Shown piece by piece: positions 1-10,937 of a DNA stretch of 64,000 bases (within the stretch, counting starts at the first letter, position 1; every line of letters starts with the position of its first letter). The translations under genes were made by a program, and so were the position numbers. The DNA comes from Peptoniphilus asaccharolyticus DSM 20463 (GTDB taxonomy: Bacteria > Bacillota > Clostridia > Tissierellales > Peptoniphilaceae): positions 1,294,173 through 1,358,172 of the forward strand of contig NZ_FWWR01000009.1 in assembly GCF_900176115.1 (NCBI RefSeq), in the 5' to 3' direction. The notes beneath the pieces are model-generated. The model was not told the origin of the DNA. It was given only the letters and a program-made list of their open reading frames with translations, and made no database searches.

Positions 1-153
1 GGCGCAAGAGAAATTAAAAAATATATTGAACATGAAATATATTTCTTAATATGCAAGAAGAAATTAGAATATGAAACAGATGAAGTCATGAGAATTATTC
101 TGACAATAGAAAATAATGAAATGCGTTTGTCTGTAGCTAGTGAAGAAAAATAG
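1..153 (+). CDS. C-terminal end of a Clp/HSP100-type ATPase (partial)
   Basis: The window opens inside a reading frame that ends at TAG 151-153, giving 50 residues. It starts GAREIKKYIEHEI, which resembles the small C-terminal D2 domain of ClpB/ClpC-type AAA+ unfoldases (family pattern GAR-x-L-x-R-x-I-x-x-x-I). A charged tail follows. No Walker motif is in view because the 5' part is missing, so the identification rests on this one motif. Its stop codon overlaps the ribosome site of the next gene, only 9 nt upstream of that ATG, so the two may be co-transcribed. Confidence 0.5.
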   Translation, partial: GAREIKKYIEHEIYFLICKKKLEYETDEVMRIILTIENNEMRLSVASEEK

Positions 154-162
154 GAGGCAAAT

Positions 163-1335
163 ATGGGATTTCAAATACCTGAATTTATTTCACCAGATTT
201 TTCAGAAGAAAAGTATCAAAATGCACCTAACATAAAACTTGGTACTGTTGAAAGAGATGGAGTGGCACCAGATGATTTTTACCTTACAACACACATCCCT
301 ACTTTTTATAAGTATGATGGAAAATGGTTATTCCCAGATCACAATTCACTAAATTGTGTAGCAGTGTTTGAAGATGGAAAAATCTTTGTAAGAGAAATTA
401 GATCTCTTAAAGAAGGAGAACAAGTAGTACTTTCATTGACAGGAGAGCTTGACACAGGAGTTTTAGTTTATAGAGATGGTTTCCCTAAATCAATCTATTC
501 AACTCCAGGAAAAGCTGTAGAAACTTCATTCTCAAGAGACTATGAAAAGTTATTTGAACTTATGCAACATGAAAGAGACAGTGAAGATGGATATATAACA
601 TGGGTTTTAGGACCAAGTGTTGTATTTGACTACGATACAAGAAAAGCACTTAACCAATTAGCGGAAAATGGATACATCAATTGTCTACTTGGTGGAAACG
701 CAATGTGTACACATGACTTAGAAGGTGGTTTCTTACAAACAGCCCTAGGACAAAACATATACACTCAAGAAAATGTTCCAATGGGACACTATAACCATTT
801 AGACTTATTAAACGAAGTTAGAACAACAGGTTCAATTAAGAAATTTATCGCTGGTGGAAATGTAAAAGATGGGATCATCAAAACTCTATCAGATATGGAC
901 ATTCCATTCGTATTAAGCGGATCAATAAGAGATGACGGACCACTTCCAGAAGTTATTGGAGATACAGAAGCAGCTCTTACTGAAACTAAAAAAGCGCTTG
1001 ATAAATCAACTTTAATCATCTGTATAGCAACTATGTTACACAGCCTTTCAGTTGCAAACATGGCATCAGGATATACAATTAGAAAGAATGGAAAGATAAC
1101 ACCGGTATTTATGTATTCAATTGACGTTACAGAAAATGTTGTAAATAAAGTGGGAGCAGCTAGAGAACTTATGGCATTCGTTCCTATGGTTACTAATGTA
1201 CAAGACTTTGTAGTCAATTGTGAAAAAGCTCTTATAACTCCAGCTAACAAAGTTTTTGCGGATGAAATGAAAATTCCAGAAACTGAATATGTAGAAGTTG
1301 GACAAGACAAGAGCGAAAGCAAGGAGGAGATTTGA
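163..1335 (+). CDS. LOR/SDH-domain protein, copy 1 (TIGR00300-like, possible ornithine cyclodeaminase)
   Basis: 390 residues with an excellent ribosome site (TAGGAGG, 151-157). Recognisable family blocks are LLGGNAMCTHDLE (about 175-187), GSIRDDGPLPEV (253-264) and LHSLSVANMASG (292-303). These match the LOR/SDH fold seen in the C-terminal half of cyanobacterial ArgZ/AgrE and in the archaeal ornithine cyclodeaminase; that family knowledge is recalled, not searched. A role in ornithine/arginine breakdown with NAD as cofactor is inference, strengthened by the carbamate kinase two genes downstream. The next gene is a clear paralogue and starts 1 nt after this stop codon, so the two are probably translated in a coupled way. 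The final 25 or so residues form a charged tail absent from the paralogue. Confidence 0.75.
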   Translation: MGFQIPEFISPDFSEEKYQNAPNIKLGTVERDGVAPDDFYLTTHIPTFYKYDGKWLFPDHNSLNCVAVFEDGKIFVREIRSLKEGEQVVLSLTGELDTGVLVYRDGFPKSIYSTPGKAVETSFSRDYEKLFELMQHERDSEDGYITWVLGPSVVFDYDTRKALNQLAENGYINCLLGGNAMCTHDLEGGFLQTALGQNIYTQENVPMGHYNHLDLLNEVRTTGSIKKFIAGGNVKDGIIKTLSDMDIPFVLSGSIRDDGPLPEVIGDTEAALTETKKALDKSTLIICIATMLHSLSVANMASGYTIRKNGKITPVFMYSIDVTENVVNKVGAARELMAFVPMVTNVQDFVVNCEKALITPANKVFADEMKIPETEYVEVGQDKSESKEEI

Positions 1336-1336
1336 A

Positions 1337-2431
1337 ATGAAATTTGAAATGCCAAAATATCATCATCCAGATTTTGAACAAGAATTTTTAAAGCAAGCTC
1401 CAAATGTAACCTTGGAAGAAGTGCAAGTTGATGGGATAAGTCCAAGAAATTACCATGCTCTTTCAGTTTATCCTGAATACTTCAAGATAAATGGAAAATG
1501 GGTATTAGCAGCTCAATCAAGAATGGATACTGTATGCGTTGCAATCGACACACCAGGTGAAGAAAGTGTAAACATAGTAGAATTCCGTAACTTGAAAAAA
1601 GGCGATAAAGTAGTAATAGGACGTACTGAAGATGCATCTGAAGGTATTTACGTTTGGACACAAGGTTTCTTGGCAGCAGATGAAAACACAGACACTTTTG
1701 CCTTCCGTTCAGGACGTTCAAGAGAAACAGCATTCTCTATAGATTACGATACTCTATATGAAGTTTTAAAATATGAAAAAGAACACAATGGATACGTAAC
1801 TCTAATAGTAGGTTCAGCACTTTCTCTTGATACAGATTCAAGAAATGCATTAGCAAGACTTATAAGAAATGGATTCGTTCAAGCAATTTTCTGCGGAACA
1901 GAAACAGCAGCATTTGACCTTGAAAAAGGATTGTTCAACACTTCTTGGGGTCAAGAACACTTTGAAAAAGAACAAAACACAACTAGAAACTTATTTGAAA
2001 CATTAAACTTAGCAAGAAAATATGGTTCTACAAAAGCTCTTGTAGAGTCAGGACTTGTAAAAGACGGTTTCATAAAAGCATGTGTGGAAATGGATGTGCC
2101 ATTTGTTATAGCGGGAACTATTCGTGATAGATTAGGATTACCTGAAACTATTAATAACGTATACGAAGCACAAAACACTATGAGATCACACGCAAGAAAG
2201 ACTTCAACAATCATAATGATGTCAGCAATATTGTTTACTATAGCAACAGGAAACATGACACCATCATACAATGTATTCGATGGAGAAGTAAGACCTGTTT
2301 ATATGTACACAATAGATATACAAGAATTCGCAGTTAACAAGTTATCAGACAGAGGAACAGTAACGGCTGTTTCAATGGTAACTAACGTACAAGACTTTAT
2401 ACGAAATGTAGATAGAGCACTTAACGGTTAA
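1337..2431 (+). CDS. LOR/SDH-domain protein, copy 2 (divergent paralogue)
   Basis: 364 residues. I place the start at ATG 1337: AAGGAGGA (1321-1328) lies upstream, and the N-terminus then aligns with copy 1 (MKFEMPKYHHPDFEQE against MGFQIPEFISPDFSEE). A longer open frame to 1298 would overlap copy 1. The signature GSIRDDGPLPEV of copy 1 is altered here to GTIRDRLGLPET. In contrast, the block TIATGNMTPS looks closer to the family consensus than its equivalent in copy 1. This complementary divergence suggests a hetero-oligomer in which each subunit supplies part of the site, or one subunit that has turned structural. The carbamate kinase gene follows 17 nt later. Confidence 0.72.
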   Translation: MKFEMPKYHHPDFEQEFLKQAPNVTLEEVQVDGISPRNYHALSVYPEYFKINGKWVLAAQSRMDTVCVAIDTPGEESVNIVEFRNLKKGDKVVIGRTEDASEGIYVWTQGFLAADENTDTFAFRSGRSRETAFSIDYDTLYEVLKYEKEHNGYVTLIVGSALSLDTDSRNALARLIRNGFVQAIFCGTETAAFDLEKGLFNTSWGQEHFEKEQNTTRNLFETLNLARKYGSTKALVESGLVKDGFIKACVEMDVPFVIAGTIRDRLGLPETINNVYEAQNTMRSHARKTSTIIMMSAILFTIATGNMTPSYNVFDGEVRPVYMYTIDIQEFAVNKLSDRGTVTAVSMVTNVQDFIRNVDRALNG

Positions 2432-2434
2432 AGT

Positions 2435-2451
2435 TAGGAGGGATTACTATA
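2435..2451 (+). promoter_or_regulatory. Ribosome site in front of an apparent ATA start codon
   Basis: TAGGAGGG (2435-2442) is followed, after 6 nt, by ATA at 2449-2451. Downstream the frame reads KKIVLALGGNALG, the normal beginning of a carbamate kinase. No ATG, GTG or TTG exists in this frame until ATG 2605, which would remove the nucleotide-binding N-terminus. ATT at 2443 is the only other near-cognate candidate and sits too close to the Shine-Dalgarno. Confidence 0.65.
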
Positions 2452-3381
2452 AAAAAGATAGTTTTAGCATTAGGTGGTAATGCTTTAGGAAATTCACCAC
2501 AAGAACAAAAGGATGCCGTAAAAGGTACTGCTAAGTCAATAGTAGACTTAGTTGAACAAGGAAATAAAGTAATAATTTCACACGGAAATGGACCACAAGT
2601 TGGGATGATAAACTTAGCTATGGAAACAGCTTCAAAATCAGAAGCTAACACTCCAAGCATGCCTTTCCCAGAATGTGGAGCTATGAGCCAAGGATATATA
2701 GGATATCATCTTCAAAACTCAATTGAAAATGAATTAAATAAGAGAAATATGAAAGTTGATGTAGTTTCTCTTGTAACTCAAGTTTTAGTAGACAAAGATG
2801 ACCCTGCATTTGAAAATCCTACTAAACCAATAGGTTCATTCTATTCAAAAGAAGAAGCTGAAAAACTAATGGAAACAGGACTTGTATTTAAAGAAGATGC
2901 AGGACGTGGATACCGTAGAGTTGTTCCATCACCAAAGCCAATAGATATAGTTGAAAAAAATTCAGTGGAACTTCTTTATAACAACTCAACAATAGTAGTA
3001 GCTGCAGGCGGCGGCGGAATCCCAGTAGTAGATGAAGCTGGAGTATACGTTGGCGTTCCAGCGGTTATAGACAAAGATTTTACAACTGCCAAATTGGCTG
3101 AACTTGTTGATGCAGACACTTTGATAATCTTGACAGCTGTAGAAAAAGTTGCGATTAAATTTGGTACACCAGAAGAAGAATGGCTTGGCGAAATGACTGT
3201 TGAGCAAGCAGAAAAATATATAGAACAAAAAGAATTTGCCGAAGGTTCAATGAAACCTAAAGTTGAAGCTGCGTTGGGCTTTGTAAAATCTAAAGAGAAT
3301 AGAACAGCTATAATCACTTCTCTTGAAAAAGCACTTGAAGGATTAGAAGGAAAGACAGGAACGTGGATTAAACAAAGCTAA
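2449..3381 (+). CDS. arcC: Carbamate kinase
   Basis: Transfers phosphate from carbamoyl phosphate to ADP, releasing ammonia and CO2: the ATP-yielding last step of arginine/citrulline/agmatine fermentation. 310 residues from ATA 2449, the usual family length. Motifs in order are ALGGNALGNSPQEQ, SHGNGPQVG, PECGAMSQGYIGYHL, VVAAGGGGIPVV, VIDKDFTTAKLA, LTAVEKVAI and the C-terminal GSMKPKVEAA. Beginning at ATG 2605 would give 258 residues without the first two ATP-site loops, so I reject it. It is the last gene of an operon with the two LOR/SDH proteins, and a terminator follows. No arginine deiminase or ornithine transcarbamoylase gene is in view. Confidence 0.92.
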   Translation: MKKIVLALGGNALGNSPQEQKDAVKGTAKSIVDLVEQGNKVIISHGNGPQVGMINLAMETASKSEANTPSMPFPECGAMSQGYIGYHLQNSIENELNKRNMKVDVVSLVTQVLVDKDDPAFENPTKPIGSFYSKEEAEKLMETGLVFKEDAGRGYRRVVPSPKPIDIVEKNSVELLYNNSTIVVAAGGGGIPVVDEAGVYVGVPAVIDKDFTTAKLAELVDADTLIILTAVEKVAIKFGTPEEEWLGEMTVEQAEKYIEQKEFAEGSMKPKVEAALGFVKSKENRTAIITSLEKALEGLEGKTGTWIKQS

Positions 3382-3431
3382 CATTCTAAATTTATATGGC
3401 AAAAATATATAAATTCTAGAACATATATAAA

Positions 3432-3459
3432 GCCCGGGAGCAGTCCTGGGTTTTTTATT
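3432..3459 (+). terminator. Rho-independent terminator after arcC
   Basis: Stem CCCGGGA / TCCTGGG (one G-T pair) with loop GCAG, followed by a T-rich run. It lies about 50 nt after the arcC stop and closes the operon just before the left end of IS30 copy A. Confidence 0.85.
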
Positions 3460-3461
3460 TA

Positions 3462-4578
3462 GATAATTTATCATAACAAGTGCAACATAAATAAACTCAT
3501 AGCTAATCAGCTGTGTTAATATGTAAGTGACCAAACAAAACATATTAAAAGGAGTGATTAACTATGAGCTATAACCATCTTACCATAGAAGAAAGATCTT
3601 GTATTTACCAATTTTTAAATTTAGGAATGAGTATAAGGAAAATTGCACAAGCACTTAAAAGGTCACCTAGTACAATATCTAGAGAAATTAAAAGAAATTC
3701 ATCTAAGATAAAAGTTAGTAGGGGAAGTTACACTAAGTACTTTCCGATAAAGGCAAATGATAAATATATTGATAGAAGAAAAGACTGCCATAGAAAAAGT
3801 AAATTTTCTAAAGATGTTATTGATTATTTAACTGTAAAGATTAACGAACATTGGTCCCCTGAACAAATATCAAATAGAAACACAAATGAGATTCATGAAT
3901 TACCATCTACATCAACGATATATAGAATGATACACGCCAAAAAGCTGCCAAAAACTAGTATGAAAAATTTGAGAAGAAAAGCTAAATTTAAAAGGCCAGC
4001 AGAAAAAAGAGGAAAATTCAATGATAAAGGTAGAACAATTAAGAAAAGACCTAAAGAGATATACAGAAGGCAAGAATTAGGCCACTGGGAAGCAGATACA
4101 GTGGAATCAGGCAGATTAGATCATAAAAGGAAAAGTAGATGTTGTTTCGTAACTTTAGCAGAAAGAAAATCTAGATATTATATAGCAATCCTAGTTGAAA
4201 ATAGAAAGTCGGAAAGCGTAACACCAGCAATAATAAATGCATTAAAAGATTATCCAAAAGAATTAGTAAAAACAATAACCTTTGATAGAGGTAAAGAATT
4301 TTCAGAATTTGAGAAAATAAGAAAAAGAATTAGGATGCAAAACTTATTTTTGTGATCCCTATTGTGCATGGCAAAAAGGTACAAATGAAAATAGTAACGG
4401 ACTTTTGAGGGAGTTTTATCCTAAGGGTATGGATTTATCAGAAGTGAATATTGATGAATTAAATTATAACTTAAGTTTAATGAATAATAGACCTAGAAAA
4501 TGTATAAAATATAAAACACCTAAAGAAGAACTTTTTGGTCTCTTACCATAGGTGTTGCATTTGATTTGACAATTCGTC
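3462..4578 (+). mobile_element. IS30-family insertion sequence, copy A
   Basis: 1117 bp. The ends are defined by comparing the four copies in this window: left end GATAATTTATC..., right end ...ACAATTCGTC. The termini form an imperfect 27-bp inverted repeat sharing the core TGCAACA. A 4-bp direct repeat TTTA flanks it (3458-3461 and 4579-4582), so this copy inserted here and has not recombined. The right end carries an outward-facing TTGACA (4566-4571), a potential -35 box, but no good -10 box lies 17 bp beyond it at this site. Confidence 0.9.
3564..4551 (+). pseudogene. IS30 transposase, frameshifted (copy A)
   Basis: The N-terminal helix-turn-helix region (SYNHLTIEERSCIYQFLNLG, then RKIAQALKRSPSTISREIKR) and the first catalytic Asp (HWEADTVES) are intact, as is the second (FDRGKEFSEF). 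An extra A near 4318 (AAAATAAGAAA where copies B and D have AAAATAGAAA) shifts the frame, so translation stops at 4355. The segment with the catalytic Glu (GTNENSNGLLREFYPKG) is left in another frame, up to TAG 4549-4551. The enzyme should be inactive unless programmed frameshifting or a sequencing error is involved. Confidence 0.88.
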
Positions 4579-4741
4579 TTTACATAAAAATTAACTTTAT
4601 CCTTATATTAGGCTCTATGTCAAATATTGGGGAGGCTCGTTAACTCGAGTTTCTTTCTTTATGTAAAAATGGGCACATAGACGCTAATAAAGATATCAAA
4701 ACTAAAATAGCAAAAAACAACTAAAAATAAGCATAGCAAAT

Positions 4742-4759
4742 AAAACCCCTAGGGGTTTT
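4742..4759. terminator. 18-bp perfect palindrome after the ISL3 transposase gene
   Basis: AAAACCCCTAGGGGTTTT is self-complementary and lies about 25 bp past the transposase stop codon, inside the IS end. It probably acts as a bidirectional terminator that insulates the element. A closely similar palindrome sits in the second IS30 type at 19549-19564. Confidence 0.55.
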
Positions 4760-4784
4760 GCAAATTTTCCCGTTTTCCTAATCT

Positions 4785-5981
4785 CTACTTACATGAAAAC
4801 ATAATTCTTTTTCTAAACAAGTCAAAATTTCTCATACCAAAACAATTTCTTTTTAATGTTTTTATCTTTGTATGAGTTCCTTCAAGAGGTCCATTTGACC
4901 AAGAGTAATCAAATGAATTACATATTTCTTCAAACCAGTTATTAAAAGAAGTGATACAAGATTTAAATTCTTTTAATTTTGATTCATCTGCTCTTTTTAT
5001 CCATTCTCTTAAAGCTTTTTTAGCTCTAGTTTTGTTTGGCTGACTAAGTACATACTGGTACCCACAGGGCACACAGTAGAACAATTCTTTTAACTTGTAT
5101 GCTTCTTTTAATTCCTTGTTCAGTTCAATCATAAGTGATACTTCATTAGCTTGTTCTGAAGTTAGCTTAGAGGCAGGTTTTGTAATTAAACTCTTACTTC
5201 TTTTAAAATATTTCCTAAGCTTTGATGATACATCCTTTTGTATTCTCTTTCTAACATTTTCTAATGCCCAGGATACTTGTCTTATGAAGTGGTACCTATC
5301 TATGATATGTATTGCGTTTTTAAAGAATGATTTCTTAACTGATTTAAATGTTTTAGACATATCACTTACAAAAAATTTTACTTCGTTTCTTTCTTTGTTT
5401 GGTATCTTTTCAAAGTACCCATACAATGTATTCTTATCTCTTGATGGTAAGATATCTATGATAGAGTGTTTAGATCCATCAAGAAGAGAAGTCTGATACC
5501 TGTTATTACCACTATCACCTTTAAATTCGTCTATACATAATACTTCTGATAGCCTATCTCTAGAAGCACTTAAACAATTTAAAATTCTTAATACTGTGTT
5601 TGAAGAAACATTATACCTATTAGCAATAGAAGATATAGAATAAATCTCATCAAACTCAGAAACAATAGCAAAAACAAGTCTATTGGTCATAGTATGACCT
5701 TTGGCAATAAAATCAAGATTCCTCTCAAAACGAGAACCACAAGACTTACAATCATATCTAGTTTTCTTTAAGAAAATCAAAGATTTCTTACCTCGGATGT
5801 GAGTATCCCTAATCTTTTGAATTCTATGATCATGAACCCAAATCTTTTTAGAACCACAATGAGGACAAATAGACATCTTAGAAACAGAAGCGTGAACATT
5901 AACAAAATTATTACTCTCATCAACACTATCAAAAACTACATCTTTAAAACCAAACAAATTCATGATATTATTATTTTGCAC
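4785..5981 (-). CDS. ISL3-family transposase
   Basis: 398 residues, apparently intact. The N-terminus has a zinc-finger-like pair of CxxC motifs (CPHCGSKKIWVHDH and CKSCGSRFERN), then a helix-turn-helix-like region (ISSIANRYNVSSNTVLRIL) and a DDE core with VLCIDEFKGDSGNNRY, FFVSDMSKTFKSVKKSFF and SNGPLEGTHTKIKTLKR. The start is GTG 5981 with GGAGGTG upstream. It is the only complete transposase reading frame without a visible lesion in the window, so this IS may still be active; a second copy begins at 63324. Confidence 0.93.
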   Translation of the reverse strand: MQNNNIMNLFGFKDVVFDSVDESNNFVNVHASVSKMSICPHCGSKKIWVHDHRIQKIRDTHIRGKKSLIFLKKTRYDCKSCGSRFERNLDFIAKGHTMTNRLVFAIVSEFDEIYSISSIANRYNVSSNTVLRILNCLSASRDRLSEVLCIDEFKGDSGNNRYQTSLLDGSKHSIIDILPSRDKNTLYGYFEKIPNKERNEVKFFVSDMSKTFKSVKKSFFKNAIHIIDRYHFIRQVSWALENVRKRIQKDVSSKLRKYFKRSKSLITKPASKLTSEQANEVSLMIELNKELKEAYKLKELFYCVPCGYQYVLSQPNKTRAKKALREWIKRADESKLKEFKSCITSFNNWFEEICNSFDYSWSNGPLEGTHTKIKTLKRNCFGMRNFDLFRKRIMFSCK

Positions 5982-6112
5982 TTATATGCACCTCCAAGCT
6001 TTGTTGTTGGTTACTTAAAGTTTAGGACTAAAAGCGTATAAGTGCAATTTTTTTGCATAAAAATATCTGTTAGAGATTTACTCCCCAACAGATATTATAG
6101 AGCCTTATATTA

Positions 6113-6317
6113 TAACAATAATAATATATAAATTTGATAACCTATGACTTGTTAATGTCAAATGTTAAAAGGGTAAATATATTAAGTAATGCGCTACGAT
6201 ATTAAAGTAAGATAAATTTATCAAGAAAAACTATTTGTAAAAATATATACTTATCATAATTAAAGTGATATAATTTTTAAGATAGATAATTATAAAACTG
6301 ATATAGGAGGTGGAAGA
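6113..6317 (+). promoter_or_regulatory. V-ATPase operon promoter region
   Basis: The gap between the ISL3 target duplication and ntpF holds an extended -10 box, TG-A-TATAAT (TATAAT at 6269-6274), about 50 nt upstream of the ntpF ATG. I see no convincing -35 box, which is acceptable for an extended -10 promoter. The ISL3 insertion lies about 160 bp upstream and seems to have left this promoter intact. Confidence 0.5.
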
Positions 6318-6624
6318 ATGGCTAGTGCAATTGAACGCATTGTTGAGAAAGAAAAATTGGCTGACGAGCAATTGATTGATGCAAAAAAAGAATCTGAAAA
6401 GATATTGAAAGAAGCTAAAGCTAAAGCCGAAAATTTGAAACAAGAAATATCAGAAAAAAGTGAAAATTTGAGGAGTCAAAAAATTCAAGAAGCTTCGCAA
6501 AAAGCTGAGTCGTTAAGGACGCAGATTCTTGAAAAGGGTAAGGAAAAAGCTAATAAAATTTCGCAAATTGACAAACAAAAGCTAAATCAATTGGCGGATA
6601 TGATTGTAGATAAGGTCGTGAAAC

Positions 6625-6638
<14 letters not shown>
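6318..6638 (+). CDS. ntpF: V-type ATPase peripheral-stalk subunit (NtpF/G-H type)
   Basis: 106 residues, almost wholly a charged heptad-rich coiled coil (Lys, Glu and Ala dominate), as expected of the stator subunit that pairs with subunit E. TAGGAGGTGG precedes the ATG. It is first in an operon whose order, F-I-K-E-C-G-A-B-D, matches the Enterococcus hirae Na+-ATPase operon. Its 3' end overlaps ntpI by 14 nt. Confidence 0.85.
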
Positions 6639-9047
<2,409 letters not shown>

Positions 9048-9057
9048 GGAGGATGTA

Positions 9058-9627
9058 GTGTCAAATATAGAAACTTTACTTGAAAAAATAGAAGCTGATT
9101 CTAAGAGAGAACAGCAAAGTATCATTGACGCTGCAAAACAAAAAGCCGAAGAAATAGTAAAAAAAGCTGAAATAGAATCTCAAGAGAAAGCTGAGTTGCT
9201 TCTAAAAAAAACAGATTTAGAAGTTGAAAATTTAATTGAAAAAGCAACAGGAAGAGCTGAATTAGAAGCAAGAGATGAAATTTTGAAGAGAAAACAAGGC
9301 GTACTTGAAGAAGTTATAGAATTAGCCGTAGATAAATTAAATAATATGTCTGATAAAGATTATTTAGATTATATAGAAAAAGAAGTAGGCGAAGTTAAAC
9401 TAAGTGAAAATGCCGAGTTAAAAGTAATGTCTAAATATAGAGAATATATTTTTGAAAATTTCAAAGGGATTAAAGTAAGTGAAGAAAGTGTAAATTCGGG
9501 ATTTGCAGTTCAAGATGGCAACATTTTGTATAACAATGATTTTGCAGGAGTTATAGAAAATAACAGAAGTGATATAGAAAATTTAATTTACAAACAATTA
9601 TTTTCAGATGAAAATTTAAACAAATAG
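9058..9627 (+). CDS. ntpE: V-type ATPase peripheral-stalk subunit E
   Basis: 189 residues from GTG 9058, which follows AAGGAGGATGTA. Residues 1-100 are a long charged helix and the rest a compact C-terminal domain, the standard layout of subunit E, which tethers the catalytic head to subunit I. It sits between ntpK and ntpC as in E. hirae. Confidence 0.85.
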   Translation: MSNIETLLEKIEADSKREQQSIIDAAKQKAEEIVKKAEIESQEKAELLLKKTDLEVENLIEKATGRAELEARDEILKRKQGVLEEVIELAVDKLNNMSDKDYLDYIEKEVGEVKLSENAELKVMSKYREYIFENFKGIKVSEESVNSGFAVQDGNILYNNDFAGVIENNRSDIENLIYKQLFSDENLNK

Positions 9628-9636
9628 GAGGTAGGT

Positions 9637-10626
9637 ATGGATAGAAACGAATTTGTTCAGCCGTCCGTCACTACCAGAATTTTTGAAAAATCACTTTTAA
9701 ATAAGTCTGATTTTGAAAGATTGATAGAAAGTGCTGATATAGAAGATGCTATAAGAGCACTACAAGAAACGAAATATAAAGAAGAAGTCTCAAAGCTTGT
9801 AAAAGCTCAAAACTATGAAGAAGCTCTCGACAAGATGTTAGTGGAATTCTATAAAGATATGTACATTATGACAAGAGAGGATTCTGTTGTAGATTTATTG
9901 GCTCTTAAATATTATTACCACAATGTAAAAGTTACGTTGAAAGAATATATTTTGGGTGAAGATTTAAGTTATCTATACTATGAACTTGGAAATTTTCCAA
10001 AAGATGAACTTAAAAAGAGCTTGGACACAGGAGCAGATGTAAAATATTCGGATTTAGTTAGAGAAGCTAAAGAAGAATATGAAAAAGAAAAGAATCCACA
10101 AGATGCAGATATACTTATCGATAAAAAATATTTCGAAAAGCTAAGAGAGATAGCGAAAAAATCTAAAGTGGAACTTTTTGAAAAATATGTTAGAAATCTA
10201 ATAGATTTCTCAAATATATCAACTGTTCTAAGATGTAAGAGACAAGAGAGAACTATTGATTTTTTGAAAAAAGTTTTAATTGAAGGTGGAAGTATAGAAA
10301 TTTCCGAATTGGAAAGTATATTCGGATTAGAAGTTGATGAAAATGCTTCGGTATTTAGAAGAACAGAGTTCTATAAATATTTGAAATTAGGTATTGAAGA
10401 ATATAAGAAAACTGGAACTATGTCTGAGTTTGAAAGACAGAGAGATAACTACTTTATGGAATTGGTAAAGGATGTAAAGAAAGTTACTTATGGGCCAGAA
10501 GTTTTATTCGCTTACTTATATGCCAGAGAGACAGAGATTAAAAATATAAGAATGGTTTTAATTTCAAAATTGAATTCAACAGCTCCAAGTTCTATACGTG
10601 AAAGGCTGCGTGAAATATATGTATAA
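9637..10626 (+). CDS. ntpC: V-type ATPase subunit C (rotor-ring adaptor, d-type)
   Basis: 329 residues, close to E. hirae NtpC (336). Soluble and helical, with no membrane segment; it opens with [20 protein letters not shown], typical of the AC39/subunit-C family that caps the K ring and links it to the central shaft. TAGGAGG lies just upstream of the ATG. Its last 8 nt overlap ntpG. Confidence 0.88.
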   Translation: MDRNEFVQPSVTTRIFEKSLLNKSDFERLIESADIEDAIRALQETKYKEEVSKLVKAQNYEEALDKMLVEFYKDMYIMTREDSVVDLLALKYYYHNVKVTLKEYILGEDLSYLYYELGNFPKDELKKSLDTGADVKYSDLVREAKEEYEKEKNPQDADILIDKKYFEKLREIAKKSKVELFEKYVRNLIDFSNISTVLRCKRQERTIDFLKKVLIEGGSIEISELESIFGLEVDENASVFRRTEFYKYLKLGIEEYKKTGTMSEFERQRDNYFMELVKDVKKVTYGPEVLFAYLYARETEIKNIRMVLISKLNSTAPSSIRERLREIYV

Positions 10627-10927
10627 GATAGCAGTTGTAGGAGATAAAGATTCTGTATTAGCATTCAAAGCGTTGGGAGTTGATGTAAAAATCAGCTACG
10701 ATGCAGAACAGACGAGAAGAATAGTAGATGGTCTTGCAAAAGATAATTATGGACTCATATTTATCACAGAGCAACTTGCGGAGCAAATTGAAGAGACCAT
10801 TGATAGATATAATAGTGTTACGGTTCCGGCAATAGTTTTAATTCCTTCTAACAAAGGTTCTTTGGGAATAGGAATGAAGAATATTGATAAAAACGTAGAA
10901 AAAGCTGTTGGAAGTAACATATTGTAA
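10619..10927 (+). CDS. ntpG: V-type ATPase shaft subunit G (F-type)
   Basis: 102 residues from ATG 10619 ([20 protein letters not shown]), matching the usual 100-105 residue subunit. An earlier GTG at 10598 would add seven residues that do not fit the family, so I reject it. The Rossmann-like opening [15 protein letters not shown] and the acidic middle are typical. Translation is probably coupled to ntpC through the 8-nt overlap. Confidence 0.86.
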   Translation: MYKIAVVGDKDSVLAFKALGVDVKISYDAEQTRRIVDGLAKDNYGLIFITEQLAEQIEETIDRYNSVTVPAIVLIPSNKGSLGIGMKNIDKNVEKAVGSNIL

Positions 10928-10937
10928 GGAGGAAATT

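Larger units (their letters stand above)
4611..6104 (-). mobile_element. ISL3-family insertion sequence, copy 1
   Basis: 1494 bp bounded by inverted repeats that begin GGCTCTAT and share TTGGGGAG further in (4611 inward; 6104 inward on the other strand). An exact 8-bp target duplication, TTATATTA, lies at 4603-4610 and 6105-6112; 8 bp is the typical ISL3 target-site size. One transposase gene occupies most of the element on the minus strand. The transposase-proximal end also contains a long hairpin (6060-6096), which recurs elsewhere in the window. Confidence 0.95.

Noticed and set aside
789..1445. Long minus-strand open frames opposite the LOR/SDH genes
   Set aside because: They mirror the codon pattern of well-supported plus-strand genes, lack ribosome sites and have no recognisable domain.
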